The notes under the pieces were generated by a model, which had not been told where the DNA came from, did no database searches, and saw only the letters and a program-made list of their open reading frames with translations. This document shows positions 40,401-48,160 of a stretch of DNA of 52,717 bases, piece after piece; within the stretch, counting starts at the first letter, position 1; the number at the start of each line of letters is the position of its first letter. The position numbers were made by a program, and so were the translations under genes. Source of the DNA: DATAMF01 sp964472565 (GTDB lineage: Bacteria > Chloroflexota > Anaerolineae > Aggregatilineales > Aggregatilineaceae); assembly GCA_964472565.1 (NCBI GenBank), contig CAYYNB010000018.1, positions 1-52,717 of the forward strand, written 5' to 3'.

Positions 40401-40444
40401 ACTATATTGAACAGTATGTCAACTTTTTTCTGTTCATCAGCCAT
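37400..40444 (-). CDS. Tail tape-measure protein, 1014 aa
   Basis: The longest structural protein after the tail-tip gene, with a long charged coiled coil through most of its length (runs of EAEAKATQD, KQAEQEQQNYEDQKAE, QQRQEASQQRQIALNQQRE) and one hydrophobic patch near residues 198-216 (GLGAVAAVAAVAFGIV) that may enter the host membrane. The C-terminus is Gly-rich (GSGSTGGSGGTGKGSLPG). Tape-measure length sets tail length; about 1000 residues predicts a tail near 150 nm by the usual 0.15 nm per residue. ATG 40444 overlaps the end of the frameshifted chaperone frame. Confidence 0.9.
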   Translation of the reverse strand: MADEQKKVDILFNIVDKGGKQTAQSIQALVDRAKAMNEQTKAMKAESRALDAQYKALAESILLTSGGFERAEDITADLNNELSQMLRQLDLNESQVKSLNSAFGNSDGVKKFEKQIRDAAEASELYGDASSRFASIGGLASGLGATGLSSNIMALSDALDAAEGVKRLKAELPALAEKLGLSTQKLVGLGAVAAVAAVAFGIVKSALEKIYDTSNKFSRAYLSYEEEYWKIRTNGTTESAKAALDQQQAELKAKEARRDEIKYILDQAEASEGAAGAAYDGVQVWNSAAGLLSDSLTINAGGMRDFESELKTLDEEITGLQLSTNRLASDLANGTFIANDMAEMEQKIADARLAQIEAQSDLWAQSQTWTEEELDSQIESQKTLQKAAQMSADEMKRTADYGAQYADLHQSEIDQAKQTLTEYQGSLQAALDAKDQASIDYWTKEVQRQRDLVTVMEAPIVEGQKAAASMQQYADAVDTYAKNIEYMDSTLRGEAQARDAEAKATQDVIDTIDRVTKANADAASMTREQANQELASNQIREQAIQAYLDDLREEAKTNEAAAAQVSAYEEELKNLQARDAAITEVILPEIEAREKEAEAIQEQKDAIEAAKKAAEEAAKTQQAVADLTKQYNDETEKIEQKRRLTSEREQLDWMRKEAAALAKHYADLAAIDERFYEQEADALDKIAEITTGSDKEELKAQAEYARESARLAKQHKNKMLEIEKSLSNSLAASIEDRSVGAAIEAVRSAKQQAEQEQQNYEDQKAERDEEYKLQLAELKEQRDEKLKAAQKDLEDLREKHRKERDAAIAAFQQQRQEASQQRQIALNQQREDWRIEDTERQTNFQNQVNKLTGHHTNTETATSNHYTRLGTIHSKGMGDIEAAVKKAYEGIEMPDKGSGSTGGSGGTGKGSLPGKYGFGGSPKPGSIGYVNDRGKKEPILFRGYNQVFPDDASLLNFLGAGKGGNTISIALDAPITVGTGGDKQTAKDIVKEVEAVIIPKIAAVTERALAQAGR

Positions 40445-41182
40445 CGGTGAGTTCGCTTTCCTGTAGTTCTGCTTCGAGATCGCTCAGGGCATCCTGAGCA
40501 AACGCGGGCATCTTTTTCCGCTGACGTGCGGCGGCCAGACACCGCAAAAACAGCATCGAATCAAGGTAAAACTTCATAGGCCATTCAAGCACGTTTGGAG
40601 AGTATGGAATCAGGTGGTAATCGGAACGCACCATTGCTTCCATCAGCAGCTTGCTTTTAGACCAGTTGTTGAAAAAGTATTCGTCGGGCGGCGTTATGAG
40701 GCCGGGATCGTCATCAAAGGTTCGGAAGTATTCGTAGACTTCCCATTCGTGAGCAGACCGCTTTGGAGAAGGATTTTTTTTTCCTCGTCAGTCAAAAAAT
40801 GGGTAGGCCAATATTCACGGGAACCTTCAGGCTGATCGACATCGCTGATCGCTTCCAGCCACACGCCCGCGAGTCCGTTTGCCATTCGTTTCCAGAACAC
40901 CTCGTAGAACAGCAGCCATTGACCAGGGCCAGCCCCTTCGTCGGGGAATACCACGTCCAGACCTGTGACTTCTATTGTTTGGGTGACGATCCGGGTAAAG
41001 GCGATCTGAGAATCCCGTTCATTCTGATCCTGAGCCGGTGGAAGTAAAGCCAAAATACGCGCATTGCGCATTTCATCCCCAACCGTCTGCTCTCGCACGA
41101 TTCCCCGCACAGATCGCCACTTAAATTCTCTGGTAAGCCAGAGGCCCATAGTGGCCTCTGGCGTTTTGTCTGGAGTCGTCAT
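40437..41182 (-). CDS. Tail assembly chaperone GT fusion by -1 frameshift, 248 aa
   Basis: Reading the G frame from 41182 to the A9 run (40774-40782 on the plus strand appears as T9) and slipping back one base gives an uninterrupted frame to 40437. It first reads NPSPKRSAHEWEVYEYFRTF and then joins a 68-residue stretch starting at 40643. The slippery codons are GAA AAA AAA within GGAAAAAAAAAT. This is the classical G/GT pattern of long-tailed phages, where GT bridges the tape measure and major tail protein during assembly. The fusion would be 136 plus 112 residues. Frameshift efficiency cannot be read. Confidence 0.85.
40694..41182 (-). CDS. Tail assembly chaperone G, 162 aa
   Basis: Short chaperone product of the G/GT pair, lying between the major tail protein and the tape measure. 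A mixed alpha/beta protein with WLTREFKWRSVRGIVREQ at its N-terminus and a Glu/Lys-rich end where the slippery run encodes DEEKKI. ATG 41182 is one base after the major-tail stop. Confidence 0.8.
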   Translation of the reverse strand: MTTPDKTPEATMGLWLTREFKWRSVRGIVREQTVGDEMRNARILALLPPAQDQNERDSQIAFTRIVTQTIEVTGLDVVFPDEGAGPGQWLLFYEVFWKRMANGLAGVWLEAISDVDQPEGSREYWPTHFLTDEEKKILLQSGLLTNGKSTNTSEPLMTIPAS

Positions 41183-41183
41183 G

Positions 41184-42044
41184 CTAATCGACGTAGCAGT
41201 ACGGAATGCAATAAACGTCGCCCTCAGCCGGAATATGACCGGTCAGGAAGGTGAGAGCTTTGGTTGCCGGGTTGATGGTGTAGTTGGTTGTCGTGACTTC
41301 CATCGCCTTATCCGTCGCGTTATACACCCACGCGATCTGTGGTGTCGCAGCATCCGATCCCACCGGAGTCTTGCTCAGAGTCCAGACGGTTTTGGTGCCA
41401 TCCCCGACGATGGTTTCCATCGTGACCGGGTAAGGCGACGTGAAGCGGATCATGTGAGCATAATCACTACCGTCGGTGTCGCTGGACAGCGCTTCTCCCC
41501 ACAAGTGGGTGTCCGACCCGTTTACGGTAGTAAAAAACTCGATTTCAATCCCTTCCTTCTGCGGCATAGGGCCAGTCAGCAGCGGGGCAAAAACCATATT
41601 GGGGATGTAGTAGCCCCAGTAAATGGTTCCCTTTTTCCCCGGTGTGTGGGTAACACCCTTCCCGGTGACAATCGCGCCAATGTCTTTGAAGACGCCCTTT
41701 CGTGCTCCTTCAAGGAGCAGCGACATCGCCCCCATGTGGCGCACCTTCAGCGCGCGTACCGCCGCAGCCAGGGCCATATCATAGATAATGCCCTTGATAA
41801 CGCCGTTGGGAGCCTCGTTATTTTCAAAGATCAGAGAGCTTTTGACTCGGCCACTGTTGCCCGATAAGGTCTTGATTTCGGGTTGGCCTTCTGCGATTTC
41901 GCTGGTGCTCACACCGCGAATTTCGTACATTCCGCAGCCGCCGCCATTTTCTAGGGAACCGGTCAACCCCATAGGGATACCGTTCGTGTTCAGCAGGCCG
42001 ATACTCATCCGATCAATACCGAACAAAGATGCTTGATCGTGCAT
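41184..42044 (-). CDS. Major tail tube protein, 286 aa
   Basis: Position just before the G/GT chaperones and size fit the tail tube protein. An N-terminal tube-like beta domain (residues 1-200) with insertion loops is followed by a C-terminal Ig-like extension (GTKTVWTLSKTPVGSDAATPQIAWVYN, then ITNPATKALTFL-like strands), common on tail tubes. ATG 42044 follows AAGGAG; the longer frame from 42071 overlaps its neighbour and is not used. Confidence 0.82.
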   Translation of the reverse strand: MHDQASLFGIDRMSIGLLNTNGIPMGLTGSLENGGGCGMYEIRGVSTSEIAEGQPEIKTLSGNSGRVKSSLIFENNEAPNGVIKGIIYDMALAAAVRALKVRHMGAMSLLLEGARKGVFKDIGAIVTGKGVTHTPGKKGTIYWGYYIPNMVFAPLLTGPMPQKEGIEIEFFTTVNGSDTHLWGEALSSDTDGSDYAHMIRFTSPYPVTMETIVGDGTKTVWTLSKTPVGSDAATPQIAWVYNATDKAMEVTTTNYTINPATKALTFLTGHIPAEGDVYCIPYCYVD

Positions 42045-42045
42045 A

Positions 42046-42534
42046 CTATTCTCCTTCGCCGTTGAATTCAACCGGCGCTGTAAGCTCGAATTCTAAAGTT
42101 ACAAACGTGCTGCGAGAGAGAGATTTAACCTCTACCCCTATCGGTGTGCGCAGCGTGATTCCTTCTGGCGACATCCAGTACAGTTCCGTTTTGCCAGGAA
42201 GATTCAAAGTTGGGTACTGTGCTGCAAGGAAGTTGGTAGCGGCAATATACTGCCACGCATGGTCCTGTATGTTGCCGCTGAGTTGGTCCTCACGAACCAA
42301 TTCCGACGAATGCGCAATGACAAGCCGCATTCGGAAATTGAACTCACATTTCAGCACGGATCGGCCCATGTCAGGCTTAGGCATTGCCCCCGGTCCATTG
42401 AGCCAGAACGGAGTATCCTGTGCCCACCAGACCCACTTGGTAAAGGCGTTGCAGGGCACAGCCAGCTTTTCCAGTTCGAGTACCCGATCACGGGTATCCT
42501 CGTAGGCTTTAACGAAGGTGGCGAGGCTGATCAT
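42046..42534 (-). CDS. Tail terminator/completion-like protein, 162 aa
   Basis: Sits just before the major tail protein, the usual place for a tail terminator that caps the tube. The sequence is mixed alpha/beta with an N-terminal helix (LATFVKAYEDTRDRVLELEKL) and long strands (FEFNFRM-like, TFVTLEFELTAPVEF). The call rests on gene order. The 4-nt overlap at 42531-42534 couples it to the preceding gene. Confidence 0.6.
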   Translation of the reverse strand: MISLATFVKAYEDTRDRVLELEKLAVPCNAFTKWVWWAQDTPFWLNGPGAMPKPDMGRSVLKCEFNFRMRLVIAHSSELVREDQLSGNIQDHAWQYIAATNFLAAQYPTLNLPGKTELYWMSPEGITLRTPIGVEVKSLSRSTFVTLEFELTAPVEFNGEGE

Positions 42535-42854
42535 TCCCCTGCCCCGTCATCTGCTGTTTCAGGCTCTATTGGTTCAGGAAGAATTTCAGGTTCCGGTTTG
42601 GCCCGCCGAACCTTCCCCTTTTTGTGGGTTTCGATCAACCATGCTTTGGCGCGGCGATAGAGCGCATCCTGGATGTCCTGATCCAGATTAAGCGCCTCTC
42701 CCTGTTGGAGAATGAGGCTTAGACCAGGAACCCCCGGAACCGGGATCGTGATTGACCCTAATACCACCGATGCGTGCGACAGTGCCGACACATCAGAGGT
42801 GGTGATCAGGTCTTTCCCATCGTGATATTCAAAGCCGCTTTTATTCTGTTCCAT
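42531..42854 (-). CDS. Hypothetical neck/tail protein, 107 aa
   Basis: Function not recognised. The N-terminal half is beta-like (HASVVLGSITIPVPGVPGLSLIL), the middle a basic helix (DALYRRAKAWLIETHKKGKVRRAK), and the C-terminus Pro/Glu-rich. It lies among neck and tail-completion genes. A dispersed 24-bp motif overlaps its start (42845-42868), so ATG 42854 lies inside a binding-site candidate. Confidence 0.55.
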   Translation of the reverse strand: MEQNKSGFEYHDGKDLITTSDVSALSHASVVLGSITIPVPGVPGLSLILQQGEALNLDQDIQDALYRRAKAWLIETHKKGKVRRAKPEPEILPEPIEPETADDGAGE

Positions 42855-42868
42855 ATAGGCTCCTATGC
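42845..42868. promoter_or_regulatory. Dispersed 24-bp motif, site 13
   Basis: Blocks ATTC / ATAT / CTAT lie 10 bp apart, overlapping the ATG of the 107-aa gene. Confidence 0.5.
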
Positions 42869-43384
42869 TGCTGCCAGCATCATCTCTTCCATGATCGATC
42901 CCCAGCCATCATCGATCCGATCATCCGTTGCCAGGGCCAGGGCTTGCAGTTGTTCTACGCCGCGTGCCCATCCAGTATTGCGGTGGAACTTTTGCTGATG
43001 CTTCCCTTTTTCGTCGCCAAACACATATTGGGCAACGGGGTTATCGTTTACCACTCGCACACTGCGGAATCCCTTTTTGTAATCCCCGTACACATGCCAA
43101 TCGTGAATCAATTGGTGGGTGCGTTTGTAGGGCATTACTTCATGGGTGTTCACGTTGTAGACAGCGATCACGCCAAAGTAGTAGCGCCGCTGACGTTCTG
43201 AGGTCCATTTGATCGGGTAAACCACTGGCCCCGGCTCCACTCGCAGTCGGGTATCTACCCAATGGCGAATGAACGGCACTAAGTCTTTGCGGACGTAACG
43301 ATCAATGATCGCCGGGAATTGTTCAGCCGCGTCCTGTATCTGAATAAGCTTATCCAGGTCGATCAGGACTTCAGCGCTGTACAT
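42863..43384 (-). CDS. Neck/tail completion protein (HK97 gp10-like position), 173 aa
   Basis: Probable neck protein. A helical N-terminus (LIDLDKLIQIQDAAEQFPAIIDRYVRK) leads to YPIKWTSERQRRYYFG, a pattern I recall from phage neck or tail proteins, then strands. Order (connector, this, terminator, major tail) fits an HK97 gp10-like tail-joining protein. It starts at 43384, overlapping the connector stop by one base. Confidence 0.6.
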   Translation of the reverse strand: MYSAEVLIDLDKLIQIQDAAEQFPAIIDRYVRKDLVPFIRHWVDTRLRVEPGPVVYPIKWTSERQRRYYFGVIAVYNVNTHEVMPYKRTHQLIHDWHVYGDYKKGFRSVRVVNDNPVAQYVFGDEKGKHQQKFHRNTGWARGVEQLQALALATDDRIDDGWGSIMEEMMLAAA

Positions 43385-43821
43385 CAGTTCCGCCTAACGT
43401 GTAGATTCAGCCGCATGGACTGAACCCGCAGCTTTCGGGTGACATCCCCGCTCACTGGGTCTTGCTCCATGAGCACGATCCGGCCATCGGTCAGCATGTC
43501 AATGAAACGCTCCCATGCTTCCTCCCAGCCAGTTATCCGCTCCGGCACATCGTCAGGCGTACCATAGGCGGCATTCCAAACCCGCGCGGCAACGATCATG
43601 GTGACATACCCACCGATCATGGTGGCATCGTCGCCTGTGGCCGGGATGGTGGCATAACCACGCGCCTTCAGAATGGCGTTGATTTCCGCCCCCGCTTGGT
43701 CAAGCATCAGTTGGACACTGCTTTCACTTGGGTGCGAATCAGGGCCAATCGTCAGCCCCGGCCCGCTGGCTTCATCCAGCAGCACCTGGACAGTATCAAT
43801 AGTTGCGTAGGGGGTCGCCAT
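43384..43821 (-). CDS. Head-tail connector protein, 145 aa
   Basis: Helical, as in gp6/gp15-like connectors: VQVLLDEASG, SVQLMLDQAGAEINAILKARGY, YVTMIVAARVWNAAYG, WEEAWERFIDMLTDG. These small connectors stack below the portal to receive the tail. Order after the capsid gene supports the call; no closer family is claimed. Confidence 0.7.
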   Translation of the reverse strand: MATPYATIDTVQVLLDEASGPGLTIGPDSHPSESSVQLMLDQAGAEINAILKARGYATIPATGDDATMIGGYVTMIVAARVWNAAYGTPDDVPERITGWEEAWERFIDMLTDGRIVLMEQDPVSGDVTRKLRVQSMRLNLHVRRN

Positions 43822-43827
43822 GAGAAC

Positions 43828-44115
43828 CTACTTTCCAGCGACTTTCGTGGCCTTTTTGCCGCCTTCTTCAGTTGGCGGTTGTTCACCCTCGTTTTCGGCC
43901 TGTGGCGCGGCGGTCACTTTCGCGGCCAGCGTTTCAGACCAATCCGCCAGCATCTGGTAGCGGAGCATGTGTTCGTATTCGGGATTGCGACGGTAGGTAA
44001 TCGAGGCGGTTGTTTTCGACTCTTCTCCCACTGCCTGACTGATGTCAGATAGTGCTTTTTCGAGTCGCGCCAGCGCATTTTCCATCCCGCGCTGAATTTC
44101 TGATTTTGTTGCCAT
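43828..44115 (-). CDS. Small capsid-adjacent protein, 95 aa
   Basis: Function not recognised. A helical N-terminus (EIQRGMENALARLEKALSDISQAV) and a disordered, charged C-terminus (EGEQPPTEEGGKKATKVAGK) suggest a scaffold-like or capsid accessory protein. ATG 44115 follows AAAGG; the longer frame from 44175 would begin inside the dispersed motif. Confidence 0.55.
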   Translation of the reverse strand: MATKSEIQRGMENALARLEKALSDISQAVGEESKTTASITYRRNPEYEHMLRYQMLADWSETLAAKVTAAPQAENEGEQPPTEEGGKKATKVAGK

Positions 44116-44131
44116 GTGTGGCCTTTCTTCT

Positions 44132-44155
44132 ATACCAGCATATAAGGGGCAATAT
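44132..44155. promoter_or_regulatory. Dispersed 24-bp motif, site 14
   Basis: Blocks ATAC / ATAA / ATAT lie 10 bp apart between the capsid stop and the 95-aa gene. Confidence 0.55.
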
Positions 44156-44186
44156 GTGACTTGCCCCTCATGCAAAAGCGCCTGGA

Positions 44187-45269
44187 TTACAGGTTGGGAG
44201 CGGTGGCGTAGCCAGTCGGCGGCGTATAAGAAGCACCGCCAATATACATAACCACAACTGCCACGCGATTCTGAACCGCAAAGCCGCGCGTGCGCAGCAA
44301 GCGGGTCACGCTGCTGTTGCCATCGGCGCTGTTCAGTTCGGTGCGCAGACCACGCAGGCTCTGAGCCACTTCATCACGGTAGGCGAGAGGCTTTTTGCTG
44401 TTCTGAGTCATCATAGCAACCATGTAGTTCGAGGGGAGCGCATCCCACCGGACCACATAACAATCGCCATCTTCCAGGTATCCCATGCGACGATCACCGA
44501 GCGGCACAACCGGGAAATCATTCAGCACGTCCGTGCTGGAACCGGTCTGCACGCGGGTGTTTTCAATAAACGGGATAAAGTCCGGCAATGCCTTGATGCT
44601 GGACGCGAGGTTTTTGGCGGTGTAAACCACCACTTCACCCATGTTGTCCGGGTGTTCGGTCAATTCGTCGTTGATGTCATCGAACGGGTAATCCGTTGAC
44701 GAGATCGCCGCCGCCTGTGCCAGATAGTGGTTGTCAGTGCTCACGGTGCCATCTTTGCGGTTGTATTTGTCCGTGTCGCTGTTCGCCAGCGGTTTGATGG
44801 TGAGACTGCCCTTGTCTGGATCGGAGAACGGGTAGCTTGACCCATACAGCAAGGCGGTCAGAATCTGGCGGCGCTGCCAACGCGAGTCGGCCTGAGCCGC
44901 GTTGTAGGTGTTGTTGTTCGCATCTTCCACCGTCATGTAGGCGCGACTCTTACGATCATCACCCCAGGCCAAGCCGACATCCAGCATCGGTACAGCGATG
45001 TCGTATTCGTCATAGCCGCGAACGGGCGCGGGGCTGTCTTTCGCACCCTGTAGCGGTTGCATTTCAACCGTCACAGGGAGACGGAACTTGTACTGGAATT
45101 TCGTGGGATCAATCGCTTCACAGAACAGCGCCAACTGCTGATCGAGCGCGGCGGCATGTAACTGTGCCGACTGGGTAACGGCATCATTGATCACCTGCCA
45201 GCCGACTTCATCTGTGATGTTCCGGCTGAACAGATATTCAAGATCGATAAATCCTGGTGCTAAAGGCAT
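44187..45269 (-). CDS. Major capsid protein, 360 aa
   Basis: Called by order (after scaffold and decoration genes) and size. An HK97-fold-like layout: an N-terminal helix, an extended E-loop region (VRGYDEYDIAVPMLDVGLAWGDD), a P-domain spine helix (SRWQRRQILTALLYG), and a C-terminal A-domain with RRMGYLEDGDCYVVRWDALP. No protease-processed delta domain is evident, consistent with a separate scaffold gene. It is preceded by an untranslated gap holding a dispersed motif (45292-45315). Confidence 0.85.
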   Translation of the reverse strand: MPLAPGFIDLEYLFSRNITDEVGWQVINDAVTQSAQLHAAALDQQLALFCEAIDPTKFQYKFRLPVTVEMQPLQGAKDSPAPVRGYDEYDIAVPMLDVGLAWGDDRKSRAYMTVEDANNNTYNAAQADSRWQRRQILTALLYGSSYPFSDPDKGSLTIKPLANSDTDKYNRKDGTVSTDNHYLAQAAAISSTDYPFDDINDELTEHPDNMGEVVVYTAKNLASSIKALPDFIPFIENTRVQTGSSTDVLNDFPVVPLGDRRMGYLEDGDCYVVRWDALPSNYMVAMMTQNSKKPLAYRDEVAQSLRGLRTELNSADGNSSVTRLLRTRGFAVQNRVAVVVMYIGGASYTPPTGYATAPNL

Positions 45270-45291
45270 CTTGCCCTCCTGAATTGTTCCT

Positions 45292-45315
45292 AAACGAGAC
45301 TATACGCGCTGATAT
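45292..45315. promoter_or_regulatory. Dispersed 24-bp motif, site 15
   Basis: Blocks AAAC / ATAC / ATAT lie 10 bp apart with GCTG before the last block, directly upstream of the major capsid gene. Confidence 0.6.
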
Positions 45316-45342
45316 GGATTGACTTTGAGCCGGAGAAGTGGG

Positions 45343-45765
45343 TTAGGCGATGGTGATCGGCAGGTCAAAGATTTCGATCATCTTTGTGACCGTACCACCG
45401 CTGACATGCAGCGGGACGATCCGGGCAATCGCTTTGACGCCCGTCTGCCCATCAGCAATCTTGCCCGCATTGGCACTCAGGGCCAATACCTGCCCTACCG
45501 TGAGACTGCCCAAGCTCTCCATATAGGCCAGCCCGCGAAAAGCCACGCCCATATAGCCCGCTTTGGTGTCGCGTTCCAACAGGCCCGCAAACACAAAGGG
45601 ACTGTCACCCGTCACCATCTTTTCGAGCTTGCCGGTGGTGGTGTTGAACTTCATGGGCTGGCCCTTCACAGAGTCAGCCGCAACGGGAGCCGATAATTGC
45701 TTAAACGGCACCTGTGCATTGTCGTAAACCGGGTTGAACACGGTTGCATCTGCTAAATCAGCCAT
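45343..45765 (-). CDS. Head decoration protein, 140 aa
   Basis: Small beta-rich protein (KGQPMKFNTTTGKLEKMVTG, DTKAGYMGVAFRGLAYMESLGSLTVGQVL) lying between scaffold and capsid genes, as lambda-gpD- or DUF2190-like decoration proteins do; these clamp the mature capsid from outside. ATG 45765 follows AAAGGAC. No lipobox or membrane segment. Confidence 0.72.
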   Translation of the reverse strand: MADLADATVFNPVYDNAQVPFKQLSAPVAADSVKGQPMKFNTTTGKLEKMVTGDSPFVFAGLLERDTKAGYMGVAFRGLAYMESLGSLTVGQVLALSANAGKIADGQTGVKAIARIVPLHVSGGTVTKMIEIFDLPITIA

Positions 45766-45811
45766 TGTGAAAGTTGTCCTTTCTGGATGTTTTTGAACGT
45801 ATGACTACTGA

Positions 45812-46711
45812 TTACAGCTTGATATTTTCGGCTGCAATCTGTTGCTTTCTGTCACCCTGACCAGGGCGAACAGGCGGTTGAGCGTTCCCGCTGCTTGGGA
45901 TCGCTACATGCGCGGTACGGAACCATTCCCGGCGCGCCTTCTGGCACTCCACAACCACGTTTTTCGCCGTGTCTTTGTCGATAGCATCTGCGTTCAATGT
46001 GCCATCCTCTTTAAAGAGCGGCACATCGGCCTTGATGATCTTGGCAACATCGTCGGGCTTTTCGCGCAAAATCCAGGCGTACACATCGTCAGGATAGGTA
46101 GCCTGTGCCGCCGCTTCCACAATCACAGATCGCTGCACAAACGCCCGCAAATGAGTACGGGCTTGATCCCGCTCCGCCGTGAGTGTGGTGACTTGGCCTT
46201 CGGCTTTCGTCGCCCGCGCGGTGACAGTATCGATCTGTTCCTTTGCGCGTTCCTCAGCGGTCATGTTGGCTTGGCGCTGCTGACGAGCATAGTCCAGCAG
46301 CCCGCGCATTTCTGTTTGAGCCGTTGTGAGCGCTTCAGGCGTTTCAACGGACTCAAAACCCAATGCCTTCAGCAGTTCACGGACTCCGGCGCGGCGTTCG
46401 GCTTCAATGCGCTCATTGAATGCAGCGCGGGGCATCGATACGGCGTCAGCGGGCGGTTGCTGGTTCTGGTCGGCGGGCGGGGTCTGCTGGCCTTGCTGCT
46501 GTTGATTACCCGCAGCGCCGCCATTCTGACCCGTATGGGCTGGATTAGCCGGGTTGGGAGGTGGGGGCGTCTGGCTTCCACCGCTGGTGTTCTGGCCGGT
46601 CCCAGCGTTACCGGGGGGTGTTGCATTGGAAGTCCCACTACCACCGCTGCCAGCCCCGTTATCAGCATCCCACAGGAGGCTTACACGGGGGAAAAGTAAC
46701 GATTCAAACAT
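45812..46711 (-). CDS. Capsid scaffold protein, 299 aa
   Basis: A disordered Gly/Asn/Pro/Gln-rich N-terminal third (about 20-95) is followed by a coiled coil (MTAEERAKEQIDTVTARATKAEGQVTTLTAERDQARTHL) and a helical C-terminal domain, the usual layout of phage scaffolds that guide capsid assembly and are then lost. ATG 46711 follows AAGGAG. Confidence 0.8.
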   Translation of the reverse strand: MFESLLFPRVSLLWDADNGAGSGGSGTSNATPPGNAGTGQNTSGGSQTPPPPNPANPAHTGQNGGAAGNQQQQGQQTPPADQNQQPPADAVSMPRAAFNERIEAERRAGVRELLKALGFESVETPEALTTAQTEMRGLLDYARQQRQANMTAEERAKEQIDTVTARATKAEGQVTTLTAERDQARTHLRAFVQRSVIVEAAAQATYPDDVYAWILREKPDDVAKIIKADVPLFKEDGTLNADAIDKDTAKNVVVECQKARREWFRTAHVAIPSSGNAQPPVRPGQGDRKQQIAAENIKL

Positions 46712-46777
46712 TGTGAACGCTCCTTGATTTATTGAACGGGCAGACTTGGCATCTCTACCCGAAGATGACGTTTGGAT

Positions 46778-47416
46778 TTACCCCCCTACCCACAATTCGT
46801 TGGGCGGGGGATAGGCAACCGATCCTTTGATCTGCTGCCATGTGTGCGTACACTTCAGATGGAATGGCGCGGGGTTACGATCCACATATTCCTGACCAAC
46901 AACTCCCATCGCCATATGATCAATACATTCGTCGCAGACGGGCGGCGGGCCTACCAGCTTGTATAAGCCGCCTCTCATGCCGTTCTCTTGGTAGAAACGG
47001 TCTTTGGCATAGCCTACAATCGTGTATTCGGTCTTGATGGAAATCTGTGGGTCTTTCCAGGTGGCCCGCTGTCTGGCCCACGCTTCCATGTTTTTGATGT
47101 AGTAGTAGCGGTTCCCGCGTGGGTTCTCGTTAAACAGCCGTACAAGCTGTCTCTCTACATCCCGATTCCACGTTCGGACTATGCTGGTCGAGTCCAGTTG
47201 GCATTCCGCTTTGGCAAACGCCAGATCAATGTAGTTTGGCCCGCTGACAGGTCCGATATATCCGAACCGGCGCGCCTCGGCCTGGATTGCACTCCGCCAT
47301 GACTGTTTGCACTGTTCGAGTAGCTTGGACTCAATGGCTACCCGGTCTGTCTCATCTTGGCGATACAGCAGTGCCAGGATTTGCAGGAGCTTGGTGTTTA
47401 CGGCGTCGATTGGCAT
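46778..47416 (-). CDS. Mu F / SPP1 gp7-like minor head protein, 212 aa
   Basis: Minor head protein attached to the portal, helping ejection or assembly. The C-terminal third carries VCDECIDHMA and FHLKCTHTW, a Cys/His set typical of the zinc-like end of Mu-F-like proteins. Before it lies a charged helical region with YIKNMEAWARQRATW. It is shorter than most members, so it may be a trimmed version. It overlaps the HExxH gene by 19 bp. Confidence 0.72.
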   Translation of the reverse strand: MPIDAVNTKLLQILALLYRQDETDRVAIESKLLEQCKQSWRSAIQAEARRFGYIGPVSGPNYIDLAFAKAECQLDSTSIVRTWNRDVERQLVRLFNENPRGNRYYYIKNMEAWARQRATWKDPQISIKTEYTIVGYAKDRFYQENGMRGGLYKLVGPPPVCDECIDHMAMGVVGQEYVDRNPAPFHLKCTHTWQQIKGSVAYPPPNELWVGG

Positions 47417-47862
47417 GGCTCATCGCCCTGCCCTTCTCTGACCACTTCGGTCTTATCCAACCATGCCGCAATCTGGAACTGGCGCACCATGCCGCGCGCT
47501 AAAGTCGTAATCGCGCGTTCCTCGGCAAACTCGTAAAGCTCCATGAATCGATCTGCGTCGGGCGTTGCATTGGCGATCTGGTGTGTCGCTTCTCGCAGTT
47601 CGTTGAAGACCACATGCAAGACTTCGTGCAATCCCACCTCGAACCCGTATTCGTCGGGTTCCAAAAGTGGGTCAAAGTACATAACGGCATCCAGGTACTG
47701 GCTGATCAGCTTGGTTAGCCCATCAGCGGACTCGTGTCCCTCCGGTTGCGACGGGTGCCCTTTGGGGAACACCTTGATTGTCCAACCATCCAGGAAGAAC
47801 ATGCCTGCTGCCTTGCCTACCAGTTTGATAATCCAGTCGTCAAGCTCAGGGGCTTTGGTCAT
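47398..47862 (-). CDS. HExxH metallopeptidase-like protein, 154 aa
   Basis: Contains GLHEVLHVVFNEL, a zinc-peptidase HExxH motif, followed 34 residues later by EFAEERAITTLARGM, a possible third zinc ligand. The protein is short and otherwise mixed alpha/beta. Such small metallopeptidase-like proteins occur in phage and bacterial contexts; placed between portal and minor head protein, it could process a head protein, replacing a serine-type prohead protease. No signal peptide is present. Catalytic activity is inferred. Confidence 0.65.
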   Translation of the reverse strand: MTKAPELDDWIIKLVGKAAGMFFLDGWTIKVFPKGHPSQPEGHESADGLTKLISQYLDAVMYFDPLLEPDEYGFEVGLHEVLHVVFNELREATHQIANATPDADRFMELYEFAEERAITTLARGMVRQFQIAAWLDKTEVVREGQGDEPCQSTP

Positions 47863-48160
47863 CGCGTCCCTCGTTGGCTTCTGCGACCAGCCGATCCCAT
47901 TCCTCTTTGGACATATTCCGTAATGCCTTCCCCGCCCGCCCTACCACGTCCAATGTGTGGGCTGTATAGCGTTCCATACTGGTCTGTATGTTCTGCTTGT
48001 GGGTGGGTTCGGTGCGCTCAGGATCGGTGCGCTCAAAGGTGGATGCTTCAGCCAGCATGTTCTGAAGCTGCTTTTTGGCCCGTTTGGATATGCGGAGCCG
48101 CTCTACCGCTGCAATGGCCCCGAACACGTCACCGAATTGAGGAATGTCGTTGTGCGCCAT
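47846..48160 (-). CDS. Hypothetical protein after portal, 104 aa
   Basis: Function not recognised. Helical and charged (AAVERLRISKRAKKQLQNMLAEAS, LDVVGRAGKALRNMSKEEWDRLVAEA). ATG 48160 directly abuts the portal stop, and its own stop overlaps the next gene by 17 bp, so it is coupled to the head operon. A dispersed motif lies inside (47966-47989). Confidence 0.55.
   Translation of the reverse strand: MAHNDIPQFGDVFGAIAAVERLRISKRAKKQLQNMLAEASTFERTDPERTEPTHKQNIQTSMERYTAHTLDVVGRAGKALRNMSKEEWDRLVAEANEGRDDQSP
47966..47989. promoter_or_regulatory. Dispersed 24-bp motif, site 16
   Basis: Blocks ATAG / ATAC / GTAT lie 10 bp apart, inside the 104-aa gene. Confidence 0.55.
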
